A stretch of DNA of 64,000 bases, taken from positions 6,221,086-6,285,085 of the forward strand of contig NW_024722158.1 in NCBI RefSeq assembly GCF_018991925.1, written 5' to 3'. This stretch comes from Homarus americanus (taxonomy: Eukaryota > Arthropoda > Malacostraca > Decapoda > Nephropidae). Below the pieces are notes generated by a model, which was given only the letters and a program-made list of their open reading frames with translations, was not told the origin of the DNA and made no database searches. Below are positions 24,771 to 35,816 of this stretch, piece after piece. Position numbers and translations under genes: made by a program. Every line of letters starts with the position of its first letter. The first letter of the stretch is position 1.

Positions 24771-25174
24771 ATAAAATGAGATGATATTTAAAGAGACTCA
24801 CGAAACAGATACGAAAGAAGTTGACAATAAGAAAACACTAAAATAAATACCATGTAAGTAGACAATAAAGACGGCGATAAAATACCTGTGGAACGAGAAA
24901 CAGGAGAGAGACAACCCATAAAAAGGAGGTAAATGGAGAGACTTTACAAAAACAAATGCCCTCAGATAGCGTAAACAGTCTGATAGGAGTGAACAATTAG
25001 AAGCTTCGAATTGTTGTCTCGAACTGTGAGTGCATAAAAAATATATATATATATACAAAATAACCCAATTCAAAGCCTCAAACTACTGCTTCGAACTGCA
25101 ACTTTAGATCTTTGAACAGTAATGAATAACCAGATACCCCCCCAACTACTATCTAGTAAATAAACCCGAGGCAT

Positions 25175-25320
25175 AGGTTAGGTTATGTCAGGTTAGGTCA
25201 GGTCAGGTCAGGTTAGGTCAGGTCAGGTCAGGTCAGGTCAGGTTAGGTCAGGTCAGGTTAGGTTAAGTCAGGTTAAGTTAGGTTAGCATGAGAAGTAAAC
25301 AAGTTAGGGTGAGTAATATT
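25175..25320 (+). repeat. GGTCA/GGTTA mixed block with trailing decayed core
   Basis: About 20 units alternating AGGTC and GGTTA, showing TTAGG units that mutated to TCAGG and were then amplified. TTAGCATGAGAAGTAAACAA follows. Confidence 0.88.
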
Positions 25321-25571
25321 CAGGTCATTCCCGATGCAAGACCATTACTCCTGAACCCCTTTAGAGTGACGACGCCCTATTAAGGTGATGTAAGAGCGTG
25401 TTATCACCAACTCTCCTTTAACTCTCGCCTCTGGTTACAAGTTCATCAGAGGTTTTCCCATTGACGGTGCAGTACATTGGTTCCTTATTATAGCTATGCC
25501 TTCGGTTTATACACCTTACCTAACCTAGCTGGGCTGTAGCTAACTAACATAAATATCAACAGCATCCTAAT

Positions 25572-25586
25572 CACACACACACACAC

Positions 25587-25623
<37 letters not shown>
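25572..25623. repeat. (CA)n microsatellite
   Basis: About 25 units with one AAAA step. Confidence 0.96.
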
Positions 25624-25625
<2 letters not shown>

Positions 25626-25856
25626 GCCACCCAAAACAACGCGGTATATAAAATCCCCTTTAAAAATAACACCCAAGAAAGTTGAAAAAATAAATAAATA
25701 AATAACACAGACAACCACCAAGGGACAACAATAACCCCTTAACTCAGCCCTTACCACCATCCCTGACGATAACAACGATAAGCTAAAAGATAACTCTGCT
25801 CTCCCCTCCGCCCATACCATTAGCAAACTGGTGAAGCCTTTCATAGATAACAGCAT

Positions 25857-25857
<1 letters not shown>

Positions 25858-25930
<73 letters not shown>

Positions 25931-25949
25931 CACACACACACACACACAC
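25858..25949. repeat. (CT)n followed by (CA)n
   Basis: About 35 CT units, then CCC and nine CA units. Confidence 0.97.
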
Positions 25950-26025
25950 CTATGAACTAGTAGATATTAGACGTGAAGTTTCCCCAGGCGCGGGACGTGT
26001 TTTATGAAGTGAAGGCAGGGGAAAA

Positions 26026-26400
26026 GGACCAACTTGGAGAGAAAATGCCAGAAAAAGAAGAGGGGGAAGGGGGAGGAGGAAAATGACAAAGAAATTGCAT
26101 TGGAGGGGTGTGTGAGGGAAAGGGGAGAGATAGAGAGAGAGGGAGAAAGAGAGAGTTTGGTAATAAGGGAGAATGGATTTGTACGATAGGGGAAGAAGGG
26201 GAAAAAAAAGAATATTTGGTTAAGAAGATATAAGAAGGGAGGAGAAGGAGGAGGAGAGAAGGATAGAGGTAAGGAAGACTAAACTAAGACGTTGGAGGGA
26301 AGAAAAGATTCGTGAAGGAGGTGAAAGGAAGAGGAATGAAGGAGGAGGAGGAGGAGCAGTAGAAGAGGAGGAGGAGGAGGAGGGAAAGTCGACTTACAAA
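26026..26400 (+). repeat. Purine-rich stretch with (GAG)n
   Basis: GGAAGG, GAGAGA and, at 26337-26392, GGAGGAGGAG. Confidence 0.85.
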
Positions 26401-26647
26401 AGGAGAAAATGTAGTGGATTATGGTAAAGGCAGGGAAAGGAAAGAGAGACGGACAGGGAGACGGACAAAGAGACGGACACAGAGAGAGAAAGAGACAGGA
26501 GAGGGACAGAGAGACGTGCTTTGAAATATTCAGAGAACCACCAACATACACACACTACGGGGAGTGGCTGTATCCTATCTACTCTCTGAGGATGGAAGGC
26601 TCTGTCAGGATGGGTTTACTCTGAAGGCTTCCTTGAGGATGTTTTTC

Positions 26648-26650
<3 letters not shown>

Positions 26651-26707
<57 letters not shown>
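26651..26707. repeat. (GA)n microsatellite
   Basis: About 28 units. Confidence 0.98.
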
Positions 26708-26709
<2 letters not shown>

Positions 26710-26829
26710 GAAAGACGTGTGAGTGATAAATGAAAAATAAAAGATGAATGAAGCTAAATAAAATTGTAATAAGAAAAGTAGAGAAAGCAAAACAAAAAAG
26801 ATATGATAATGAAACAAAAAATATTAAGT

Positions 26830-26943
26830 GAGAGGTGGGGGGAGAGGGAGAGGAGGTGAGGGGAGAGGGAGAGGAGGTGAGGGGAGAGGGAGAGGAGGTG
26901 AGAGGGAGAGAGGAGGTGAAAGGGAGAGAGGAGGCGAGGGGAA
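26830..26943 (+). repeat. 20-bp purine minisatellite (GAGGTGAGGGGAGAGGGAGA)
   Basis: Five to six units differing in the number of GA steps. Confidence 0.93.
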
Positions 26944-27039
26944 AGTACAGTAAGAGACAAAGACCTCAATGACAGCTGCAACCATAGTGTGTGTGTGATC
27001 ACCTGAAGCTTACACACCCTACCTTCTTTCACCTTATGA

Positions 27040-27150
27040 GTAAACACCCTAACGCTAACCTACCCTAACCTAACCCCCACCACCAGGTACCATTAGCGTT
27101 TAATCAACAGGTGAAATATGCTGGAGGTTAATCTACAGGTGATCCAACAA
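27040..27150 (+). repeat. Recurrent core element, full-length example
   Basis: CCTAACCTAAC precedes ACCATTAGCGTTTAATCAAC, then AGGTGAAATATGCTGGAGGT and TAATCTACAGGTGATCC. It shows both half-motifs (TTAATCANCAGGTGAAATA and TTAATCTNCAGGTGATCC) that recur near other TTAGG blocks. Confidence 0.7.
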
Positions 27151-27587
27151 GCTCATATTCCCCCTATGAAGGAAAACTAACCACCCCTCTACAACCTTTC
27201 CATCCCATACAAATCCTCCTTGCCAGAAAAATCCCTCCCCCCCAAAAAAAAGCTTCAAAATATCCAGAAAAATACCCAGCAACAATGAGTGAAAACTGAA
27301 TCGTTATCATCAATATAACTTCCCATTCCATTCATAATTCATTTTATGACCTTGGGGCGTAAAACACAACTTAATACCAATGTTGAATCGATGTTGAAGT
27401 GAATTTAAGAATTATATGTCACCGTCGATTTTAAACATTGAAACGTCGACGTGTTCTCCCTGTTCACTAATATCGGACGGGGGTAAAAAAAAAATCCTCT
27501 CCTGAGTAATTGAATATTAATTTAATTGAAACTCAGAGTGAAATATGATTACAATATTTGACTTAACTACCATAAAAAAGTGAGACG

Positions 27588-27662
27588 AGAGATGATATGA
27601 GATGAGACGAGATAAAACGAGACGAGACGAGATAAAACGAGACGAAACGAGATGAGACTAGG
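27588..27662 (+). repeat. GAGACGAGATAAAAC repeat
   Basis: Five-base GAGAC/GATAA/AACGA units, about 14 in all. Confidence 0.88.
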
Positions 27663-27700
27663 GAGATAACGTAAAACTCAACACTCAAGAATACGACAGA

Positions 27701-27805
27701 GTGATCGAAAAGTCCCTGTGCACCTACTTACCACTACCCTTATAAAAACACAGGGAAGAAAAACTAGTATTATTAACCTCAGGTGCACAGTGACTTTTCG
27801 ATCAC
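27701..27805. mobile_element. 105-bp inverted-repeat MITE (mariner-like ends)
   Basis: GTGATCGAAAAGTCCCTGTG plus CACCT at 27701-27725 is the reverse complement of 27781-27805 with one mismatch in 25 bases. Partial pairing continues outwards (AGA versus AGG). The 55-bp centre cannot encode a transposase, so this is a non-autonomous relic. Similarity of GATCGAAAAGTC to mariner-type ends is recalled and not searched. No clear TA duplication was seen. Confidence 0.75.
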
Positions 27806-27845
27806 CCTATATCTGGACGAGAGAGAGAGAGAGAGAACAGAACAG

Positions 27846-27954
27846 TATGGTGGTGATGGTGCTGGTGGTGATGGTGGTGATGATGGTGAAGGTGATGGTG
27901 CTGGTGGTGATAATGGTGGTGGTGGTGATAATGGTGGTGGTGGTGTTGAAGCCA
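27846..27954 (+). repeat. (GGT/GAT)n trinucleotide
   Basis: GGTGGTGATGGTG words, about 36 codon-sized units. The 27155-27587 flank shows no gene. Confidence 0.94.
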
Positions 27955-28087
27955 GAGAGAGATATAAGGAGCTCAGAGCGTGAGTCATTGTGTTCGTCCG
28001 GTGATTGAAACTTACCTGCCTTCCACGTCAGGTGAATGGAATCGCAGGTGTTAATTCTTGCCACTAATGATTACCAACCCCGAGGCC

Positions 28088-28194
<107 letters not shown>

Positions 28195-28432
28195 ATACCA
28201 GAAATATTCTTATCAAAATCTCCAACTAGGACTAAATATGAGCATAGAACAAACACAAGAACATAGCAAAAACAAAAACACAACAAAAATAATCAACTAA
28301 CCAACTCAAGCTAATAACAGACGACGTAAACTTAACAAAAACAAAAACACCTCTACACACCTCGACATAAACAAGTGTCACTGCCACCTACACTATCACG
28401 CTACATCATTCAACATATATCCCCAATAAGGC

Positions 28433-28757
28433 ACTCACACACACACACACACACACTAACACACACACACACACTAACACACCTGAGCTCTCCCACCCAC
28501 ACACACACATTAACACACCTGAGCTCTCCCACACACACACACACACTAACACACACACACACACTAACACACCTGAGCTCTCCCACCCACACACACACAT
28601 TAACACACCTGAGCTCTCCCACACACACACACACACTAACACACCTGAGCTCTCCCACACACACACACACACTAACACACCTGAGCTCTCCCACCCACAC
28701 ACACACATTAACACACCTGAGCTCTCCCACACACACACACACACTAACACACCTGAG
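28433..28757. repeat. Composite minisatellite: (CA)n plus CCTGAGCTCTCCC
   Basis: Seven to eight units of about 36-38 bp, each a CA run, TAACACACC and TGAGCTCTCCC. Two unit types (CCCACACAC...ATTAAC and CACACAC...ACTAAC) alternate. A microsatellite has been captured inside a longer amplified unit. Confidence 0.95.
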
Positions 28758-29236
28758 AGACAATAATACCTGCTCAAGCCACCCAGGCGGTAAGTGCAGA
28801 GGCAATACAATATTAAACTCGAGATATTAAACACCTTATTAAATGACTCAGCTCGTGAAAGACATCCATGGCTGACAAGAATGCTGACGTGATATAATCT
28901 TTTCCGAAACAGTATTTAAACACTTTCTGGGAATATTCAAGTGAGTTAGACAAATAATTAAATCCGTTTTGCTGCTAAATAAATAAATAAATGAATAAAT
29001 AAATAAATAAATACCGACTCCGTTGTTCCAGTGTACCTGTTGAATACCGAGGTGTGAGGTGCGGTATCACTCCACTAATTGACATGAAGGAATCCGGGTT
29101 CAAAATAGACATGATGAATAGACATCAGGTATAATTGATGACGACACGAGTAATTTATTTCGTTCACAGGTAACACACATATGAATGGATATTAAAACTC
29201 TACACTGTACTGGAGTGAATGATATGGCGTATTGTG
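28758..29236. other. Inter-repeat sequence, no gene seen
   Basis: Contains an (AAAT)n run at 28977-29013. Otherwise it is unique-looking. Confidence 0.55.
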
Positions 29237-29498
29237 ACAACATCTACCTGACAACACTCACCTGACAACACTCACCTGACAACACTCACCTGACAACACT
29301 CACCTGACAACACTCACCTGACAACACTCACCTGACAACACCTACCTGACAACACCTACCTGACAACACTCACCTGACAACACCTACCTGACAACACCTA
29401 CCTGACAACACTCACCTGACAACACTCACCTGACAACACCTACCTGACAACACTCACCTGACAACACTCACCTGACAACACCTACCTGACAACACCTC
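29237..29498 (-). repeat. 14-bp minisatellite of perfect 5' splice-site words
   Basis: About 18 units of ACCTGACAACACTC. On the minus strand 11 units read exactly CAGGTGAGT and the rest CAGGTAGGT or CAGGTAGAT. CAG|GTGAGT is the metazoan U1 donor consensus (established). Confidence 0.96.
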
Positions 29499-29689
29499 AT
29501 TTACCCACGAGAAAAGCTACTCATTATAGAATTCACGGCCACAGTTTAAGTCACCCTAGATCAAATATCTTCATTTTTTTTACTCAGGTGACGCCTCGGT
29601 ATGAATTATGGCCACTGTACTGGCTAAATCCCTACCTGGATTAATTTAACATCACCAACAACTCATAGTTAACCTTCTGTACTTTTACC

Positions 29690-29877
29690 TTGTTAAATAA
29701 CCCCCTCCCCCACTCTTTGTTATATCCGTGTTATTAATGTTACTTGTATATGTCAATCAAATGATTCATCCACCACTTATGTAACCTTTTATCATCTGTG
29801 TTGACTATATATTTTCTGTTCTCCTGTTGCCATGTTCATTCAATAAACCATTAATTATTATTATTATTATTACACAC
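29690..29877 (+). mobile_element. Possible 3' end of a retroposon with (ATT)n tail
   Basis: Unique sequence runs to CATTCAATAAACCATTAATT, which holds AATAAA, then directly into (ATT)6. The same layout is typical of 3' ends of some non-LTR elements. No upstream coding region or second copy is visible here. Confidence 0.25.
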
Positions 29878-29906
29878 ACTTATACACTATCTATCTAAAA
29901 AACTTA

Positions 29907-29908
<2 letters not shown>

Positions 29909-29947
<39 letters not shown>

Positions 29948-29958
29948 AAATGAAAACA

Positions 29959-29999
<41 letters not shown>

Positions 30000-30002
30000 T
30001 CT
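29909..30002. repeat. Two (CT)n tracts
   Basis: CT at 29909-29946 and 29961-30002, separated by AAAATGAAAACACA. Confidence 0.96.
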
Positions 30003-30142
30003 AAAAAACTTATAGGGAAACATTAAAAGATTTTCCACTTTATTCCCTTTACAATTTCATCACTTTCCGCGTCGCTTTTTTACTCGGTGACTCAATCATA
30101 ATTTTTTTCCCTCGATTCATAAATTCTATTAATAAATCCATC

Positions 30143-30887
30143 TCTACAGGTATATTTCACTCCTACAGGTATATTTCACTCCTACAGGTATATTTCACTC
30201 CTACAGGTATAATTCACTCCTACAGGTATATTTCACTCCTACGGGTACATTTCACTCCTACAGGTATATTTCACTCCTACAGGTATAATTCACTCCTACA
30301 GGTATATTTCACTCCTACGGGTACATTTCACTCCTACAGGTATAATTCACTCCTACAGGTATATTTCACTCCTACAGGTATATTTCACTCCTACAGGTAT
30401 ATTTCACTCCTACAGGTATATTTCACTCCTACAGGTATATTTCACTCCTACAGGTATATTTCACTCCTACAGGTATATTCCTCCCTACAGGTATATTTCA
30501 CTCCTACAGGTATATTTCACTCTACAGGTGTATTTCTCTCATCCTGCAGGTATATTTCCTCCTACAGGCTATTTCACTCCTACAGGTATATTTCACTCCT
30601 ACTGGTATATTTCACTCCTACAGGTATATTTCACTCCTACAGGTATATTTCACTCCTACGGGTATATTTCTCTCATCCTACAGGTATATTTCACTCCTAC
30701 GGGTATATTTCTCTCATCCTACAGGTATATTTCACTGATACAGGTATATTTCACTCCTACAGGTATATTTCACTCCTACAGGTATATTTCACTGATACAG
30801 GTATATTTCACTCCTACAGGTATATTTCACTCCTACAGGTAAATTTCACTCCTACAGGTATATTTCACTCCTACAGGTATATTTCAC
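30143..30887 (+). repeat. 19-bp minisatellite (TACAGGTATATTTCACTCC)
   Basis: About 39 units over 745 bp. Variants are CTACGGG, ATAATTC, CTGATAC and TCTCATC. Every normal unit carries ACAGGTATA, again a CAGGT word. Confidence 0.97.
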
Positions 30888-31440
30888 CCATGCCCTTTGA
30901 TTAATACTGGTATCAGAAACACACGCACTATTTTTCCCTCCTCAGTCCCTAGTTTACTCCTCTCAACACTCACTTTGTGCCGATTCTCCCCAGTTAATGA
31001 TTCACACGGATTACCTGGAGATTAGACACCCCAGGTTATTTCAGGTGTTGATTAAAATACGGTAATGTCATTCTGACCTGAGATTTAATTAACCTATTCA
31101 AAGGTAATCTAACCTAATTTAACCTAAACTAATTACATCTAACCTAACCTAACCCAAACTCCTGCCAGGTAGCATAAAGGTGCTTAATCATCAGGTGAAA
31201 TACAAGTTTATATCCTGATCAATAAACACACTAAATACAACACCATTCTTTTATACACTACTGTATTTAAGCTACACTCTTTATCATTTCCCCACGAGTG
31301 ATAGAGCCACAATTTGCACGAAGCACCACACGGTATATAAACCAGCTCGTGCTCCAAGCCTTCCAGATAGATAAAAGGCGTTTGAAAAAGTCCGAGTTTG
31401 TAAAATGAAAGCGGGAGTAGGAATATTCTTGTACACGTAA
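30888..31440. other. Inter-repeat DNA with one core element
   Basis: A CCTAA block at about 31110-31155 is followed by AGGTAGCATAAAGGTGCTTA and ATCATCAGGTGAAATA (31168-31203). The rest shows no gene. Confidence 0.6.
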
Positions 31441-31503
31441 AGCAGGAAGGAAGGAAGGAAGGTAGGAAGAAAAGAAGGAAGGAAGGAAGGAAGGAAAGAA
31501 GGA
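31441..31503. repeat. (AAGG)n tetranucleotide
   Basis: About 15 units with one GGTAGGAAGAAAAG disruption. Confidence 0.95.
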
Positions 31504-31586
31504 ATTCTGAAATCACCGTGCTTACATTCAGAGTCTGTCATTTGAGTCTTGGAACTGATTAGCCGGGTAGTGAAGCAGTCCTTATT

Positions 31587-31587
<1 letters not shown>

Positions 31588-31622
<35 letters not shown>
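31588..31622. repeat. (CA)n microsatellite
   Basis: About 17 CA units. Confidence 0.97.
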
Positions 31623-31627
<5 letters not shown>

Positions 31628-31744
31628 ACTCTTTTAACCTCTCGTCAAGCACTGCAATTTTTTAAGTGTCTCGTCATTAAGTCTTTGGGTTTATCTGTCA
31701 AATATTATCTTATAACTACAAAGAAGATTTTAATTACTATATTA

Positions 31745-31835
31745 AAAAAAAATCCACTTTAGCTGAAAAAATTCCACTTTAGCTGAAAAAATTCCACTTT
31801 AGCTGAAAAAATTCCACTTAAGCTAAAAAAAAATA
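31745..31835 (+). repeat. 20-bp minisatellite (TTCCACTTTAGCTGAAAAAA)
   Basis: Four units, the last with TTAAGCT. Confidence 0.94.
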
Positions 31836-32018
31836 CTGTTGACTCTGATGAAAAGCTTCTTACTGCAATACGTGTAATAACCAGGATGGAAATAAGACTT
31901 TAGAAACGGATGGTAAATGATAAACTAAAGCGAGGAACTAACTGAACTCTCCTCCCTCCAAACATTTCATAAACACATTTAGAAATAAGTGTTGGGTATA
32001 TCAACACTTATTATATAT

Positions 32019-32125
32019 ATAGTGTAACTTTTATATAACGGATTTGTCTTTTCATATAATCCGTTAGATGGGTTTTTTTTCACATATAACGGACACTCGT
32101 ATATAACGGACTTCCATTGCTATAC
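32019..32125. mobile_element. Pogo/Tigger-like MITE remnant A
   Basis: TATAGTGTAACTTTTATATA plus ACGGAT and, inverted about 40 bp later, ATCCGTTAGATGGGTTTTTT plus TTCAC form a palindrome of about 65 bp. Two further ATAACGGAC words follow. CAGTGAAACCTNNATATAAC ends with ATAACGGAC subterminal words are characteristic of pogo/Tigger-class elements (recalled). No transposase frame was found nearby. Confidence 0.6.
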
Positions 32126-32484
32126 AGTTCAATGAAAAAAACTGAAATAGTGTTATTGTAATATTTGTGTTAAATGAAGTCAAACAAAAGCGTGGCTAAA
32201 ACAAATTAAATAAAAAAAAGCACTATAGGTCGATAATATTTTCGACTGGTTATACATCTTTTATTTTTATTGATTTTATTTTCATTATTATTTTTTTATG
32301 TTTTTTGTGGATTTTTGGGGCAACATTAATTTCAGTCTCACAGTCGGAGTCACGTATTGAGCTGATGCATGAGAACCTTTGGACACTGTTTCACAATTCC
32401 CCCTCAAAAAAGCAACACACCACTTTTGTCCGAAGAGAAGAGCTATCTGTAGTGGTGTTGACTTATGGATGTGACACAGAACGT

Positions 32485-32490
<6 letters not shown>

Positions 32491-32522
<32 letters not shown>
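32491..32522. repeat. (GT)n microsatellite
   Basis: About 16 units. Confidence 0.97.
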
Positions 32523-32526
<4 letters not shown>

Positions 32527-32606
32527 TATTATCTAGAAATTATTAGAAAAAAAATGAGATAAAATTTGTGAAGGTGTATTGGTCAGGTCTCTATCCAGGA
32601 GTATAG

Positions 32607-32660
32607 TTATTGACTGACTGACTGACTGACTGACTGGCTGACTGACTGACTGACTGACTG
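32607..32660. repeat. (GACT)n tetranucleotide
   Basis: About 13 units of CTGA with two GGCT variants. Confidence 0.96.
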
Positions 32661-32798
32661 GCAGACAATTATATCCACATCCTTTTATCAAACGCCGCTT
32701 GCCATCCTGAGTGACTTCTGGTAATACTGTGCGTTTAACCTAACCTAACCGTATGCGTAATCTCTGCCGTCTGTGTTAATTGTGTATTTTCTACCTTA

Positions 32799-32800
<2 letters not shown>

Positions 32801-32850
<50 letters not shown>
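32801..32850. repeat. (CA)n microsatellite
   Basis: About 25 units. Confidence 0.98.
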
Positions 32851-32852
<2 letters not shown>

Positions 32853-32981
32853 GCCAGAGTGTAGGCATGGGTCCCCTCTCTCACACACTCCATACAAAAC
32901 GAGTGCAGTTCCCGGTACACTGGCAGGAGATGGAACGATCCTTCAGCGAGGTAGCGACCTGCCAAGTGGGTGGAGTATTAA

Positions 32982-33055
32982 CACCTATCCGGCCACCCTC
33001 CATCATAACTACCTATCCGGCCACCCTTGATGACCACCTATCCGGCCACCCTCTA
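32982..33055 (+). repeat. CCTATCCGGCCACCCTC repeat
   Basis: Three units with spacers of 9-14 bp. Confidence 0.88.
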
Positions 33056-33130
33056 CCATGCCTGGGAGAGAGCTAGCAGATTCAGGATAGTGCTTGAAAC
33101 ACCTCGTTAGACTTATGGAAACTATATTAT

Positions 33131-33212
33131 CCTTATACCTCCATTTTACGGAAGATAGGGAGGGGGGGGGGGTTTCGCATATAACGGACTCTGGATATAA
33201 CGGACGTTGTAA
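33131..33212. mobile_element. Pogo/Tigger-like MITE remnant B
   Basis: TATACCTCCATTTTACGGAA at the left and GCATATAACGGACTCTGGAT plus ATAACGGAC at the right. The words match remnant A and the element at 46.2 kb. A G11 run interrupts it. Confidence 0.5.
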
Positions 33213-33365
33213 TTCTGATACAACAGGTGAACGTGGAGGGAGGGACACAGCTCTCTCTCTCTCTCTCTCTCAGGGTTCGTAGAGAGCTAAGATGAACCTT
33301 TATCCTCTTAAGTCTGGGGAAAATCTAATAATACCGACGAGGCCCAAACTCCAGGAGGGGATAGG

Positions 33366-33465
33366 TAAGGTTAGGTCAGGTCAGGTCAGGTCACGTCAGG
33401 TCAGGGTGCTTAATCATCAGCTATAAAACCCACAGGTGTATCTACTCTACAGGTGATCAATTTCC
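33366..33465 (+). repeat. (AGGTC)n block plus core element
   Basis: AGGTCAGG units, then GGGTGCTTAATCATCAGCTA and, 30 bp later, CTACAGGTGATCAA. This is both half-motifs of the recurrent core in order. Confidence 0.75.
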
Positions 33466-33577
33466 TCCCTACCTGTACCCTAACACTTGATAACAGTTCC
33501 TGCCTAAATCAGTGTGTGGTGCACTGAGGCAACACCCATTAATCTCCCCATCTCATACGGTATTAGTACTCTCAAAA

Positions 33578-33650
<73 letters not shown>
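33578..33650. repeat. (CTAT)n tetranucleotide
   Basis: About 18 uninterrupted units. Confidence 0.98.
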
Positions 33651-33730
33651 GATCCTCGAATGCGTTTAAAGACCTTACCCATATACCTTCAACCACTGGA
33701 ATTTTCACATCAGTTGCATAGAGTCGCATT

Positions 33731-33795
33731 TCTCCCTCCTCCCCCTACCCTCTCCCTCCCCTACCCCCTCCCCTACCCTCCCCTACCCTTCCCCC
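33731..33795. repeat. CCCTACCCCTC-rich tract
   Basis: CTACCCTCC words, C-rich on the plus strand. Confidence 0.88.
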
Positions 33796-33924
33796 GTTGA
33801 CATCCACTATTACGATAAATGGTCTTGTTCTTTCGAGAATATTAATGCAATTTCTGCTACTGATTTCCCTGAAGTAAGAGCAACGTGAGCAGGTGTGTCC
33901 CCCCCAAAAAAAAATATGGATAGG

Positions 33925-34088
33925 AAAAAAAAAGAAGGGAGGGAAGAGGAAGGGAAGAGGGAAAGAAGAGGGAGAGAAGAGGGAGATGGATGAGATTTTG
34001 AATGTGTTTATAATTTCTTTTCCAGAGGGGAGGAGAGGGAGAAAGGGAGGGGGGAAGGGAAAGGGAGGGGAGGGGGGAAGGGGAGAGA
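33925..34088 (+). repeat. Purine-rich tract (GGGAAGAGG)
   Basis: Two blocks, 33925-33985 and 34025-34088, of nearly pure A/G. Confidence 0.88.
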
Positions 34089-34245
34089 TTTTGATGGTTG
34101 AGTACATTTATATTTGATAATTTGTATTGTAATTTATATAAGCCGGAGCGTGTTTATATAGCCTTCCGGGATGTACACACACACACGCACACACACGCAC
34201 ACACGTAATTCTCTCAGGGTGCAGCCAAGAGCCTCCCATTACCCA

Positions 34246-34466
34246 CGTTACTGAGTCCCTTGAGTACGGTGGTATTGTACTCAAGGGGTTACGTAATCAT
34301 ACTCAAGGTGTTAATCCTTTTAGTATTATGGTCGACTTCAATGTTTTATTTAGCGAGGGGTTAAGTTATCTTTCTCAAGGGGTTAAGTCATGGTACTCAG
34401 GGGTTCAGTCATCGTACTCGAGGAGTTAAGTCATCGTACTCAAGGGGGTTAAGTCATCATTATTCA
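34246..34466 (+). repeat. 22-bp GGTTAAATC minisatellite family, locus 3
   Basis: GGGGTTAAGTCATCGTACTC and AA units, eight to ten in number, with decayed members at the left end. Confidence 0.8.
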
Positions 34467-34539
34467 CCACCTCACAACCTACAATCAACCCATACCCTAA
34501 CACCATAACCTCATAACCTAACCTAACCTCACAAACTAC

Positions 34540-34785
34540 AACCAGTATCACCATAACCACCACCACCATCACAACCACCACCACTACTACCACCATCACA
34601 ACCACCATCACCACCATCACCACCACCACCATCACAACCACCACCACTACTACCACCATCACAACCGCTACCACCACCACTACCACGGCCACTTCCACCA
34701 TCACCCACCACCACCATCAAAACTACTATCACCACTACCGACCACAACCACTATCACCACCACTACCACCATCACCATCACACAC
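34540..34785. repeat. (CAC/CAT)n trinucleotide tract
   Basis: CACCACCATCACAACC units, with a direct repeat of about 65 bp near 34560 and 34625. Confidence 0.93.
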
Positions 34786-34911
34786 ACTTAGCTCAGCAGT
34801 TCAGTACCACAGTCACTCATTACTGTAAGACCAATTACACTGACGCGTCACTCACAAGCATGCAGGAACGGTGTACACGGGAGCCATGCACTTACCGCCT
34901 CCAGCACAACA

Positions 34912-34947
34912 AGGGTTAGGTTAGGTTAGGTCAGGTCAGGTCAGGTC
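34912..34947 (+). repeat. GGTTA to AGGTC block
   Basis: Three GGTTA units grade into four AGGTC units. Confidence 0.9.
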
Positions 34948-35023
34948 TTGTGGATGGTAATTAGCTTTTGTTCTTTTATTGTTTACTAAATGGAGTGGCA
35001 GAGATTCCCCTCCCGCCAAGGCT

Positions 35024-35072
<49 letters not shown>

Positions 35073-35523
35073 CTCCCCAAAGTTATAGTTCAAACATTAT
35101 TAATTATATTCTTTTAAACTATCACTATTATCATTCATGAATTAAAATTTTATTCATTTTACTGTAATTTTTTCATCATTCTTTTAACACACTGAATGAA
35201 TTTAAAGACTGACTGTTAAATTATAGACATTTATCATTCTTCTTTCACCTGGTAAAATTATTATATATGAATTACGTCTCTCGCTTATCCACCAGAATGA
35301 TACACCGTTAATCCTAAGATCAAGTCACTGTCCCATAAATGATACCCATCCGAGTTAATCTTAATCCACAGAACGAAAAAAAAAAATCCATTAATTTCAT
35401 ACGAGTGTTTCCTACCTCAATGGTCTACCGGTCTTGTGTCGAGTCTCGTAATTACTTCACTGGGAAACTAAGGTAATGAAGGAAAGCGATGCGGGGCGTA
35501 ATTTCCTGAAGCCACACGATAAA

Positions 35524-35558
<35 letters not shown>

Positions 35559-35750
35559 AACTAGCTGACCTTTAGAATATCTGAGAATTCTGCCGAGTAG
35601 GAAACCACGTTCCATCGACCCGGAAAACTTGTGAAAACTTGGACGCACTTTATGTAGCTGACGAGGTATATATATTCCAGTGAATTTCTGCCTCTCGGAA
35701 GTAATTATTATGAATGGAAGTATACAGTAAATGGTTAATAAGAAATACCT
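34948..35750. other. Low-repeat stretch, no gene seen
   Basis: (GT)n at about 35031-35070 and (GA)n at about 35527-35556. The rest is AT-rich unique DNA without a convincing frame. Confidence 0.55.
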
Positions 35751-35754
35751 GTGT

Positions 35755-35815
<61 letters not shown>
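35751..35815. repeat. (GT)n microsatellite
   Basis: About 32 units with one GAG step. Confidence 0.98.
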
Positions 35816-35816
<1 letters not shown>

